A stretch of 64,000 nucleotides of DNA, taken from assembly GCA_016758905.1 (NCBI GenBank), contig JAEPQZ010000002.1:1-64000 (forward strand), given 5' to 3'. The notes under the pieces are model-generated. The model was not told the origin of the DNA and searched no databases. It saw only the letters and a list, made by a program, of their open reading frames with translations. The DNA is from Umbelopsis isabellina (Eukaryota; Mucoromycota; Umbelopsidomycetes; Umbelopsidales; Umbelopsidaceae). The position numbers and the translations under genes are program-made. Positions 1 through 10,154 of this stretch are shown here, piece by piece; position 1 is the first letter of the stretch; each line of letters starts with the position of its first letter.

Positions 1-283
1 TCTAAAGTCTAAATATCCTGAACCCTCAACTCTAAACCCTAATCCCTGAAGCCTAACGCTAAATCCTATATCCTAAACCCTGACTTTCTAAACCCTAAGC
101 TCTAGCTTTTAAATCCTAAACCCTAAACCCTAAACCCTAAACCCTAAACCCTAAACTCTAAAGTCTAAATATCCTGAACCCTCAACTCTAAACCCTAATC
201 CCTGAAGCCTAACGCTAAATCCTATATCCTAAACCCTGACTTTCTAAACCCTAAGCTCTAGCTTTTAAATCCTAAACCCTAAA
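1..283. repeat. 127-bp direct duplication flanking the perfect heptamers
   Basis: Bases 1-127 and 157-283 are identical by eye, including the non-telomeric variants (AAGTCTAAATATCCTGAACC and onward), a period of 156 bp. The five perfect CCCTAAA units at 121-155 sit between the copies. The copy may be a recent tandem duplication within the telomere-associated tract, a telomere repair product, or an assembly fold at a contig end. Confidence 0.9.
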
Positions 284-1790
284 TCCTATATCTTTGAGCC
301 TTTATGCTAAATCCTAGACCCTACCTTCTAAACTCTAAATTTTACCCTCTTGATTCTAACCCCCATTGCTTAACGTCTATACTTTATAGCCTAAAGGTTA
401 TTTCCTACATCTTAGCTTGTATACCTTAAACCCTACATCCCCAAATTCTAAATCCTAAAGCCTAAATCCTTAATCCTAAATTCCCATAGCTTAAATCCTA
501 AGTCCTAACTTCTAACCTCCCTCTCTTAAATCCTAAATTCAGATTCTTAAGTATATATCCTATTTCCTATCTCCTGTATCCCTATAACCCTCGAGTCTAT
601 ACCCTATGTTATGGGTCCTTGCATCTTAAATCTTATATTTTATAATCTATTGTCTATATCCTAGATTATGTTGTATCCCCTATATCATGTACTCTAAATC
701 CTGAAGTTAAGACTCTAAATATTAGTCCCTGTCTCCAAATCTTAAACCCTTAGCCTTCAAGTGTAGCTTTTTATATTGTAAATCCTAAATTCTACATTCT
801 CAAATGCTATATCCTATATCTTATCTTCTAATATCTATAATTTTACACCTTGATTCCCAAATTCTAAACCCCCTTTCCTAATCCATAAATTTTGAATCCT
901 AAACTCTGTATCCTATATCATAAAAGCTTAAATACCTAAATCCCGCATCAAATAATTCCCTCTTTTATTTCTTATATTTACAATCCTATGTCATTTATCC
1001 TAACGCCTAAATTATAGATTCTATATCTAATCTGTGTATCTAAAGTTTAAAACCTAAAGTTTCATTAAATCTGCTATAGCCTGAATGCTATATTTTAAGG
1101 TCTTAATTCTGTCTTGTAAGTCCTCTAAATTTTTGAAGTCTAAACCTTATATCCTAAACCCTTTAATCCGAAATCCTGATTCTAAACCCTAATACGGTCT
1201 TAAATTGTAAGGCCATAATTATAGAAATTATATGTTCTAGCTTATATGCTATCTCTTAAGCCTTACCTCCCAAACTCTCCGTGCTAAATTGTTATGTCTG
1301 AATTATATATTTTAAAGTTTAAAATTTTTGCCCTAAACCATTGTTGTTATATCTTTAAGTCTAAAGCCTACTGCTAAAGTTTACGTCTACTGTTAGAATT
1401 CTATTCTGTAATTTTTTTTTATCCTAAATCCGAATATCCTTGAGTTTAATATCATAGATCTTAAACTTTCGATTCTAAATCCTATGTTCATAAAGTTTAA
1501 ATTCTAATTCTAAAATCCAAGTTTTATATCCTAAATCCTGAACCTAGTAAATTCTATCTTCTTACCCCGGATCTGAATGTAAACGTACATGTTTATCTCA
1601 AATCTGAAGTCTATAGTCTGGATCTTAGCGCCTAAACCCTATATATTTATTCTTAAATTCTGTTTAATAACTCTCGTATCTTATATCCCTGAAGTTTCAC
1701 TTCTAAATTCTAAATCCCTAGTCGTGTATCCTGTATCTCATATTATTTCTTACTTATTAGTTAACCTTTCCAATTTTATATAACACCATA
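1..1790. repeat. Telomeric heptamer array and degenerate subtelomeric tract
   Basis: Positions 121-155 are five perfect CCCTAAA units. The flanks are built from decayed seven-base-like units (CCTAAAT, TCTAAAC, CCTATAT and similar) that become harder to recognise up to about 1,780. The C-rich strand lies on the + strand at the left edge, the orientation expected for a left chromosome end with the G-rich strand (TTTAGGG) running outward. No credible gene is present; the one open frame at 1589-1783 is a by-product of the repeat. Many fungi use TTAGGG, so the extra T is notable. Identification as telomere-derived is direct from sequence; true chromosome-end status is inferred. Confidence 0.88.
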
Positions 1791-2143
1791 TTAAAGAGCT
1801 ATCATCAAACTCTGAATAAACTTTGAATCACTTTTTTACAATATTTGCGGGTGGTGTGATCGCAAAGCGGTGTCATTAACGAAGAATTTTGTATATCCAG
1901 CATATTGTGCCAAGGCAAAGCTCGCATACCACATGTAGCTATTGAGTCTGTAATGTCATATTCACCGCTGCCAGTGTATGCTGCATAGATTCCCTTTTCA
2001 TGTCCTACGCAAGCGTCTGTTTGAGGCTAGTGTTTAAAGATCGAATATATTTATAACCTAAAGCTCATCATTAAATGTTATTTTACTTCCAAAAAGTCGT
2101 TCGAGTAAATACACATAAGTAGTTTGAGAATCGCATTGTTCCC

Positions 2144-2567
2144 TTGAGTAATGGTGAATACTTTCCGTTCCATTCAGTGGGAAAGGAACCACAGCCAGCT
2201 TTATCAACGTATAAGTATTACCAGGAGCAATCAACCGAAATACCCAATATCTTCGAGAGGTGTTTGCGAACTACGAAAAGATCTTATCGCCGTTTGTCAA
2301 CGAGATTTTCAAAACGTAAGCCCGTCGATATTAAGATTTGGGACACCTCAGATGCAACTAGGAACCTCTATCTTCCAATCTGTTGCTGGGATGCTCTGTT
2401 ACCTCTGGCCAGCTTCAGACCTGCTTTATAGGTAAGTTTCACACGAGGATCCAGGCGACTACAAGTTCTGGGGTTACTATACTTTGAAAAGGATCAATAA
2501 AGTGGAAGGAGTAAATATATTCATCAATTATAATTATAGGTATAACAGGAATATAGAGAAAACTTAG
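2144..2567 (+). pseudogene. Broken coding remnant, family unknown
   Basis: Protein-like sequence switches frame. One frame carries LREVFANYEKILSPFVNEIF (from about 2,251) and then stops; a second frame carries QLGTSIFQSVAGMLCYLWPA, ends at TAA 2433-2435, and in that same frame resumes with EDPGDYKFWGYYTLKRINKV until TAG near 2,565. The composition (aromatics, charged helices) is unlike random translation. At least one frameshift and one in-frame stop are needed to join the parts; a GTAAGT at 2432 could instead be a donor. I do not recognise the family. It sits just inside the subtelomeric tract, a usual place for decaying gene copies. Confidence 0.45.
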
Positions 2568-3107
2568 TTAGCGACTTTCACTACACACATTCATCACATA
2601 ATGATAGATAGATGAGTAATATCAAATTCTCCCTAGCACAGTGATACGTAAGTTTGGTAACTTAGTTGACAATCCTTGCAAACAACAAAAGACTCTTAGT
2701 AGTCCATAGCATGGACAACAATAGGAAGCGACATGAAATTGTTTTATTATTATTATGACTTGATACGATCAATTGAATAAAGTGCTGTCATGCAAGGAAA
2801 TACATATATGTGCGAAATATTCTTCGCTCATAGTTATGATATTCGTTAATCAACGTTTGTTACCAAAGTAGTTTCACTTGAAGAGTGTCTTATCATGGCT
2901 AAATTTTGCATAGTAATTGTCACATATTTTGATTTGAGAGATTCTACATAGCTGAAAGCAAAATCGTTATCCGAATACTGAAAAACCTACATGGCTTGGT
3001 GGCAATTTTTGACTATAAATGCGGGTAAAAGCGCAGGTTCGCCCAACTGTCTTGTGGCTTATATGATGCAACTCTTGCCGCGACTAACAGTTCGTATATA
3101 GCATTGA

Positions 3108-3278
3108 ACCAGGCTACTAGAGCCCCATAATTCAGTAAACGCATTTTGGTTAGGGTTAAGCTTTGTGCCACAGCGTGTTACGCCAAAGTTGGAAGTACAT
3201 ATCGCGGTATTAGCATTCCTTGCCAATGAAAGTTGCATTGTACAACCTGTTACAAACTCCTTCACGGTCCGCTTATAA
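3108..3278 (+). pseudogene. Possible short coding remnant
   Basis: A 56-codon open frame without a start codon encodes a hydrophobic, protein-like stretch (for example KLEVHIAVLAFLANESCIVQ) and ends at TAA 3276-3278. It is too short to assign. The rest of 2568-3588 holds no gene that I can support. Treated as a possible fragment of a lost subtelomeric gene; chance cannot be excluded. Confidence 0.2.
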
Positions 3279-3588
3279 TGTCAGAGAACGAATAACGTGT
3301 TGCGGTGGTCGCGCCACTGTTTATGCTGACATCGAACGTAGCCGTTTTTGGATTCGCATCTTGAAAGTGACGCGTGGCAAGCAATGGATCCCGGCTCAAT
3401 AGAAGATGCGCGGTATAAAAATCATCCCTTGTGCAAAAAAGAAAGTTGGTTTAACAACAATGGGAGATTAAATGACTTGATGGTGTTATTACAATTATTT
3501 CGAGATTGTATACATAATGATGGCTTCTAAACTATAGAAATGTTTCTCTCTAGGGTATCAACGGCGTTGATGGATACAGGGCTTTACA

Positions 3589-4958
3589 TTACATTAATAG
3601 ACTTTGCACACTGACACGAAGAATGGTATCGGACACAGCGTTCATGACATGGCGTAGTAGTTTGGTGTCAGTGGCGTCGGTATAGTGCACATACAAGATC
3701 TTGTCTTTGTTTTGGGTAAGACGCTCAAAGCGATTGCGGAAATAATTTCTGGTCTCGTCAAAGCTGAGGTCATCCCCAGTGTAATCTGGGAAATACTTTG
3801 ATACTGGCGACACCTTTAATTTCTTTTTAAACACATCAATCTTGTTCAAAAACAATATCACGGATGTGTTTTTGAACCATGATGAGTTGGTGATTGAGTC
3901 GAACAACATGAGTGCTTCATGCATTTGGTTCTGGAAAGACGTCATTTAGCTTAAATCTAGAAACATCTACACATTTGTCGGAAAAACTCGCTGGTGATAG
4001 GACTTACCGAGTCTTTATCCTCCACTAAACATGCATCGTAACCACTAATTGCAACTACGAACATGATGGCTGTAACTCCTTCAAAGCAGTGGATCCTAAA
4101 TATCATGCATAATAATTTAATTAGTATATTACGTTTCTGACGGCATCAGAATCACGCACATAAGACTTACCATTTTTTGCGTTCGCTACGTTGACCGCCA
4201 ACATCAACCATTCTGTATGTCAACGACCCATCTTTGAATACTGTTTCGGCAATTCCAGTGGTTTTTACTCTAGTTCGAATGATATCGTCATCAGTGGGGA
4301 TGTAGCCTGGAGTGAAGAGACGATCGAGTTGGCTGAAGAAGCTTTGTTTTAAAAATGTCGGTGGCGTTAGACATGAATGGTCAAACTCAGCCCAGGTTAT
4401 ACAAATGTAAACAAAAAGAAGGAGTACTTACAAATTGGCATTATCATCCAATGCAAAGCTGTTGCCTTGAGAGAACGCCTTTTGCACTCCTGGGTCTGCC
4501 AATAGTGATTTTATTGGCACCAAGTAGCTTTCAGGGTAGACACCACCACGTTCGATTGATGGAATTTCTGCAAATAAAGCCACATATTGCCGATTTTCTA
4601 TAATCTCCAGGTTGATTTTCAGCGCCTCCATGGCTTCCAGGACGATCAGCATAGCCACCATGATGTTATCGAAAATCACTCCTCGAAATGTCTCTCTTTC
4701 TTCGTCAGTAAAATGATGAGAATGTATAAGTCGCATCTGCTTCAGGATAGTTGATTTTCCCGATTCACCAGCACCTGTTGAGCCAAAGTGCGTCAATATA
4801 AACTCTCCGGTAAGGTTTTTTCGCGTTTCCTAATCATACTAACCGAGTAAAAGCAGCTTGATCTCTTTAGCCAAACGGTTTTTTTCTTCCCTGAGCTCTT
4901 GATCTATATTTCTGGTGTTTTCATCTTCGACGTTTGAGGCTGACACACAATTACCCAT
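3589..4958 (-). CDS. Heterotrimeric G protein alpha subunit (no. 1)
   Basis: GTP-binding switch that couples a seven-helix receptor to adenylate cyclase or MAPK pathways at the plasma membrane. Five exons: 4958-4844, 4774-4432, 4341-4171, 4095-4008, 3930-3589; 352 aa, the usual G-alpha length. It starts MGNC (myristoylation Gly2, palmitoylation Cys4). P-loop GAGESGKST at 39-47; switch I Arg177 in RTRVKTTG; switch II DVGGQ with Gln203; NKID guanine motif; TDAT in place of the usual TCAT. The C-terminus ends QSLLM, without the Cys at -4 modified by pertussis toxin, so receptor choice may differ from Gi-like subunits. Intron positions are shared with the copy at 34.3-35.9 kb. Family certain; pathway not assigned. 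Confidence 0.95.
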
Positions 4959-5633
4959 ATTTTGGCGGCTGTAAATGAGGGGGTTGAGGGATATTAAGGG
5001 GTCGAGAAACCGAGACAAGGTTTAGAGATGGGCAAACGAATGAGGTTGAAAATGACAAGTTGAGATGACAAGCCCAGTTGAAGTGAAGGAGAGGAGAGGA
5101 GAGGAGAAGGAAAAAGCTTGGGCCCTATGTAGAGATAATTCAGCTCTTATTATTTAAGCAAAGCAATTTAGTTCAGATCCAGCCTTGCTAAGCTCTGGTT
5201 CAAATGAGAAAGGAGTTTCAAAATCTTTCATATTTTGCTAGTAAGCAACATCTCCACCTGCAAATTAAACATCCCATAAACACGCTCCATCATGCTATTG
5301 TAATGTAAAATGTGTGCCTGGTCACGGCATCCCAATTTCCTAACCCACGATGTCACCTTCTATAAAGGTCATTTCATAAAACTAGCTAACCCACAAATAT
5401 CTTATCTTATATGAAATGTACTACACAAAGATAGCAACCCACTTTTTTTTGTTTAATGCCATTCGGAATCAGGTTTTTCATTTTAAAATGGCTACCATGA
5501 TTTGCCGGCTGATGTAAAGGTATAAGAGTTTGAAAAAGTCAAAGGCAACAAGAATCGGTTAACGTTTGATATTAAAAAATTTAATTTTCGAGAAACCAGG
5601 CAAAATAATGGGCCATTGTCACATGACTGCTTT
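4959..5633. other. Intergenic: G-alpha 5' region and MFS 3' region
   Basis: Purine-rich stretch just upstream of the G-alpha start (AGGAGAGGAGAGGAGAAGG near 5087-5110, i.e. CT-rich on the gene's strand), typical of fungal promoters. No gene seen. Confidence 0.6.
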
Positions 5634-7117
5634 TTACATTCTCCAGCGCCACCCAACCGGTTTGACGGCTTCCAATCGAACATAAAACACCGCTATACTA
5701 GCTACTGTCAGTAAAACGCCAGCCATGGTGATACAACTAGTGAAATTGGATGGGAGCTTGGTAACTGACGTTGAAGTTCCAGAACGAATGAGAGCTCCGG
5801 CTACTGGCGTTCCAACCAGTGTACCAAGACCTCGTAACATGTACAAGAAGCCATTGATACTGGCAAAATGTTGCACACCGAATATTTCGGCTAGTACGGT
5901 TGGGAATAATGACACATACACGCCGGCGGTGATACCATACAGGATAGTGAATGAAATGAACAGCGCAGATACGTTCTGTGAGCCACCTAGAAGACTTGAC
6001 GGTAGCCAAAGTGTCAAAATAGATAGAGCACTAATCAATGTACAAGCCAGTAGTACATTTATCCTTCCGTATCGATCAGCGACATAACCCAAGATGACTT
6101 TGCCAGCCGCACTCAAGCCATTACTCAGAGCAATGAAATTAGCTCCAGCAATGGCACTGAACCCCAAAGACCTGGCATAAGATGAGAAGAAATAGATTGG
6201 CGTATAGTACGCAGCGGCTTGAACGGTGGCAGCGGTAGCTTTGACCACAAACATTCGGCTCCTAGCAATATTCCAGTTGACAAGCGGAATTTTGAAATTG
6301 CCACGAGAGTTCAATTCATTTCGTTTTTGACTATCTGGATCCCATTTTAGTACAAGTCCAGCCGTACAAATCAACACAAATGAGATTGCTCCTGTCATTC
6401 GAAGCGTATTTCTAAACCCAAAATAACTGTTGCACGCTCGTAGAGTCGGTGCCCATACTAACCCTCCTACACCTGTTCCACTCAATGCAATGCCTAATGC
6501 CAGCCCTCTTCGCTTGTCAAACCAACCGGGTGCCACCGTTACGGATGGGATATATGTCAAACAGGTACCGCAACCCAGAAGAACTCCCTGGGCAAGAATA
6601 AAATGCCATAATTGGGTACCGAACGAAGCAAGGATGTTACCAGCAGCAAATAAAGTAGCTCCAAGCACCGTAACTTTGCATGGTCCGTACGATTTGGTCC
6701 ATGCCGAAGCAAAAGGTGCTCCGATAGTCATCAAAGAAACAGCCAGCGTTCCAATGAGATCAATTTGTGCCGGGCTAGCATCCTGAAATGGACCACCTGT
6801 GGTTTCATACAGGTCTTGGTACACACCAAAGGCAAAGTTCAATCCGCATCCAGTAAAAGTTAGGGTGAAAGCGGCAATGACTGTAAGTATAGCTTGTCTG
6901 AAAGTATTGACTTGTGTTAGTCACATGGAAAAAATTGTTACCAAGTACTGCTACTAACTTACTTCTTTAGAGCTTTAGCTGAGACGGATGGAGTGGGGTT
7001 GTTTATTTCAGCTATTGAGCTTTGTGTAGACGCTGGTTCATAGGACTGTGGAGTGTCAGCCACAGGAGGAGCTGACATTTCGTACTGATTAGACATGTCT
7101 GTAGATCGAGTAGACAT
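5634..7117 (-). CDS. MFS transporter, monocarboxylate-transporter-like (MCT/Mch family)
   Basis: Predicted 12-helix membrane carrier for a monocarboxylate or similar small organic substrate; substrate not determined. Two exons, 7117-6963 and 6897-5634, give 472 aa. The first exon encodes a Ser/Thr/Pro-rich cytosolic tail; the membrane part opens with GCGLNFAFGVYQDLYE, as in fungal MCT-like proteins. A conserved-looking DRYGR loop follows transmembrane segments of the second half, with a long basic loop near the middle. The ATG is chosen because it lies 34 bp below a TATA-like box and splices in frame. An alternative downstream ATG (residue 8) is possible. Confidence 0.88.
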
Positions 7118-7150
7118 GATTCACGAATGATTTTCGTACAGACCAGGTGC

Positions 7151-7157
7151 TTATATA
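7151..7157 (-). promoter_or_regulatory. TATA-like box of the MFS transporter gene
   Basis: TATATAA on the minus strand, about 34 bp upstream of the ATG at 7117. Position and sequence fit a core promoter; function inferred. Confidence 0.4.
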
Positions 7158-8052
7158 GAACAGTTGTAGAAAGTCACTGCCATAAAGAGCTACGCACGTA
7201 AGCCCAGCCCTTTGCAAAAGTTAAACTCTATTAATCCGGAACCAAAAATTTTGTTCAATTACTCATTTATCTCGTTAGCTTTTAACGAGGTTAAGCTATA
7301 GTTCAGTTGCACATCTTTCGTATGACTATGCGTAACGAACAGCGGACGATCAAGATACCTAATATTGATTATAAATATGTTTCGATTTCATTGTTTCCTG
7401 ATTCGATTGCTGATTTTAACAAGGAAGAACGAATTATCCCTTCGGAACAGATCAGCTGTCACACGAACACTTGGTTGTGAGTCACTACCGACAAACCTAC
7501 CAGCATCACACGTTATGCAGGAGTTTGAAGCCGATGCTCTCGGAACAGACCCTGGCAAAGGCACATGGTCGGATCGTCATATAAAATAAACGTTATCAAG
7601 CAAAGTTACGATTCTAAGGCTGATAGAAACAGTTCCATATATTGCTATTGATAGCTTATATGTAAGCTCTGGCCAAGACATTGGGTAAATGTCACATTAA
7701 AATGAATACGTTTAATTGTAAAGTAGATTCAATTATACTAGAGCGCACTAAAGTGCTTGTTAGCAGCATCTCCTAAGAATCCCGTCATGATCAGCTGCTC
7801 AATATATGGGAGTTAGGGTAAGCTGGACGCCATACCTTGACAGAAAATATTACTCTTACCCAGCCTGATCTCTTAGCATTGATACCTAATTATGCTCTGC
7901 ATAACAAGAATGAACCGGCCCAGTAGTAAGGAGAGTCAAAAAGTAAATTCACCAAGAGAAGAAATTGCAAATAAGGTTGAGCGGAAGAAGCCATTAAATT
8001 ATTCTGGCACCACCGTTAGAAAGGCGTTTAAATTAATCTCCTTCATTATTGA
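7158..8052. other. Intergenic between divergent MFS and MOB genes
   Basis: Short open frames at 7365-7589 and 7892-8101 have no intron context or recognisable motif. The second overlaps the MOB first exon in another frame. Presumed to hold both promoters. Confidence 0.5.
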
Positions 8053-9018
8053 ATGTCGAGTGGTTCCAATTGGCCAAGGTATACTTCACACTAACGTGTA
8101 AAGTTGCAACGTTTGTTAGCTTCCACGCTAATTACTCTGTAAACGCTAACAGGACTCAATCGAGAAGATCAGTGCAAAGTCCTGACTGGATTGTACAGCA
8201 CCAGCAGCAGCTAGATGCGGACCAACTTAGCTCGGCCAACAGCTCACCCCTACTGGATGCTGGTACCGCCACTGTCATAGCGAAAAAAGCCTCAAAAATG
8301 CTGACAGTCGATAATTTGCGCAAAGTTATTCAACTGCCTTCCGGAGAATCCGAGCAGGATTGGATCACTATCAACCGTAAGAATCTACCAAGGTCACACG
8401 ATGAAATGAAAATCATTCATTATAACTCTGCTCTTACAGTACTAGAGTTTTTTCAACAAATTATGGCTCTATACGCTACAATTTCAGACTCTTGCACACC
8501 TTCATCTTGCCCATCCATGACCGCAGGGGCAAAGTAAGCAGCGCTAAGCACATAACGCATGATAAAGCAATTCCAGCGATTGACTTTTGCCTTTTATTAG
8601 CTACGAATTTTTCTGGGCTCAAGAAGGCAAGAAACCTATCAAAGTGTCGGCACCTCACTATGTAGATCTACTTAGAACATGGGTGACATCAAGTCTTCAA
8701 GATGGTCAGTTGGTCCCGCAACAACTAGGTAAGTTGCCATTTTTTTTTTTTGTTAAGAATGCAACCCATTAATGACGATCATCAGGTGAACCTTTTCCAA
8801 AAGATTTTCTCGTCAGAATACGGACCATTTACAAACGACTGTTTCGAATATATGCGCATATGTATCACTCACATATCCATCAGATCGATCTACTGGATGA
8901 GCGCCTTGTGTTTGACATTAGCTGCAAGCATTTTATTTTTTTCGCCAAGGAGTTTTCACTCATTGACCAAAACTCGTTTGCTCCTCTTTCAGAACTGATA
9001 TCATCTTATTCTCTATAA
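8053..9018 (+). CDS. MOB kinase activator (Mob1/Mob2 family)
   Basis: Co-activator of NDR/LATS (Dbf2/Cbk1-type) kinases in mitotic exit, septation or polarised growth. The gene is hidden by four introns: exons 8053-8078, 8153-8376, 8440-8533, 8601-8728, 8786-9018; 234 aa. Fold landmarks in order: VIQLPSGESEQDW, EFFQQIMALYATI, zinc ligands CTPSSC (C-x4-C), KKPIKVSAPHYVDLL, PFPKDFL, RLFRIYAHMYHSH (H-x4-H), KHFIFFAKEFSLID, FAPLSELI. Introns of 74, 63, 67 and 57 nt. The short first exon (MSSGSNWPR) was chosen because it alone restores the frame at the CTAACAG acceptor. YEFFW slightly favours Mob2, but Mob1 versus Mob2 is left open. Confidence 0.92.
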
Positions 9019-10154
9019 GATTGCTTTTTCCTTCTTTATACCCGAGCAGCGCTACTGCACAGCTCATGTACCTGTAAAATAAATAATGGCCCATAATGGG
9101 AACTATGTGTACATCACAGTGTCATCCACCATCGTATATATATGTGAGACTTGTACCTGTACTGACAAAGTGTCTCGGAACCACGGCTTGATAATGTCGT
9201 CAAAAGAATGGCTTGACAATGGTAATAGGATATGTCCAGTGCATAAAACATCATCTTGCATGACGATGGAATTCATGGTAGCGGCTGTGTCTATAATTTC
9301 CAAACGTCGTGACGACATGCATACATTAACGAACACTAAACGGCCTATATGCTGCCCTCGGTGGAGGCTGGAGAACGTTTCTCCGTTTCACTAGCAGTTA
9401 TAGCTCTAATTACGAGGTGGTCAGGCACACATTTTGTAAAGTCATAAAATTGCTGCATTGAGCAGACAGCCTATTTAATTTATAATTAAAAACCAGGTCA
9501 GAGGCTGAATTCATAAACAGCTAAACCATGAAGCTTAGTCACTTTTGAAGAAGGGAACATCGTTTTGATCTGACTTGGCTACGTTGTTTGGGGTCGATTT
9601 AGGTGGTGGGTGATTTTTTTACTCCTGAAACAGAAAGAGCGATTTTGGTCCTCGCTGAATAAAAAAAACCGGTAGAAACCAACAAACAGCCGATCAAGCT
9701 ATGCGCACTATGACCCAACGGGTGTTTTGGCGGGCAGCTCATATTTTTCATATTAAAACAGACGAGCCAGCAGTGACCTAAAAGGGATATTTGGGGATTT
9801 TTGATCATATCCCAACAGTTTGTTTTAATGTCCTTGGAATCCCAACTGAACAAACATCTCTCACAACTTGTTAAAGGATTTCTTCTTTTTTATTTTCACG
9901 TTTTGATCCTGGTTTCCCCTTACCGAACTTCTCCTCCGCCTTTTTGATATTTTTTACTTTCTCCCCTGGTTTTCATATTCTAAATCATCATCCCCGTGAA
10001 AAATTTACCAGATTTCACCAAAACGCTGATAGAGACAGAACCTATACTCCCTCTTTCTTGTCCTTTCTGTTTACTGTAGTATCTTACATCACTGTCGCAA
10101 AGCAATTGAGGAAATTAGAGTGAAAAGTCTTACACTCTATAATTCAACACAGCA
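9019..10154. other. Intergenic upstream of the NIPA-like gene
   Basis: Open frames at 9086-9394 (+), 9103-9336 (-) and 9599-9853 (-) show no domain or splice context. From about 9,880 to 10,080 the + strand is CT-rich, typical of a fungal promoter and 5' leader. Confidence 0.5.

Noticed and set aside
1589-1783. 64-codon frame in the left tract
   Set aside because: Lies in degenerate telomere repeats; leucine/serine bias from the repeat.
9086-9394. 102-codon + frame after the MOB gene
   Set aside because: No recognised motif; an antisense frame of similar length exists, typical of chance.
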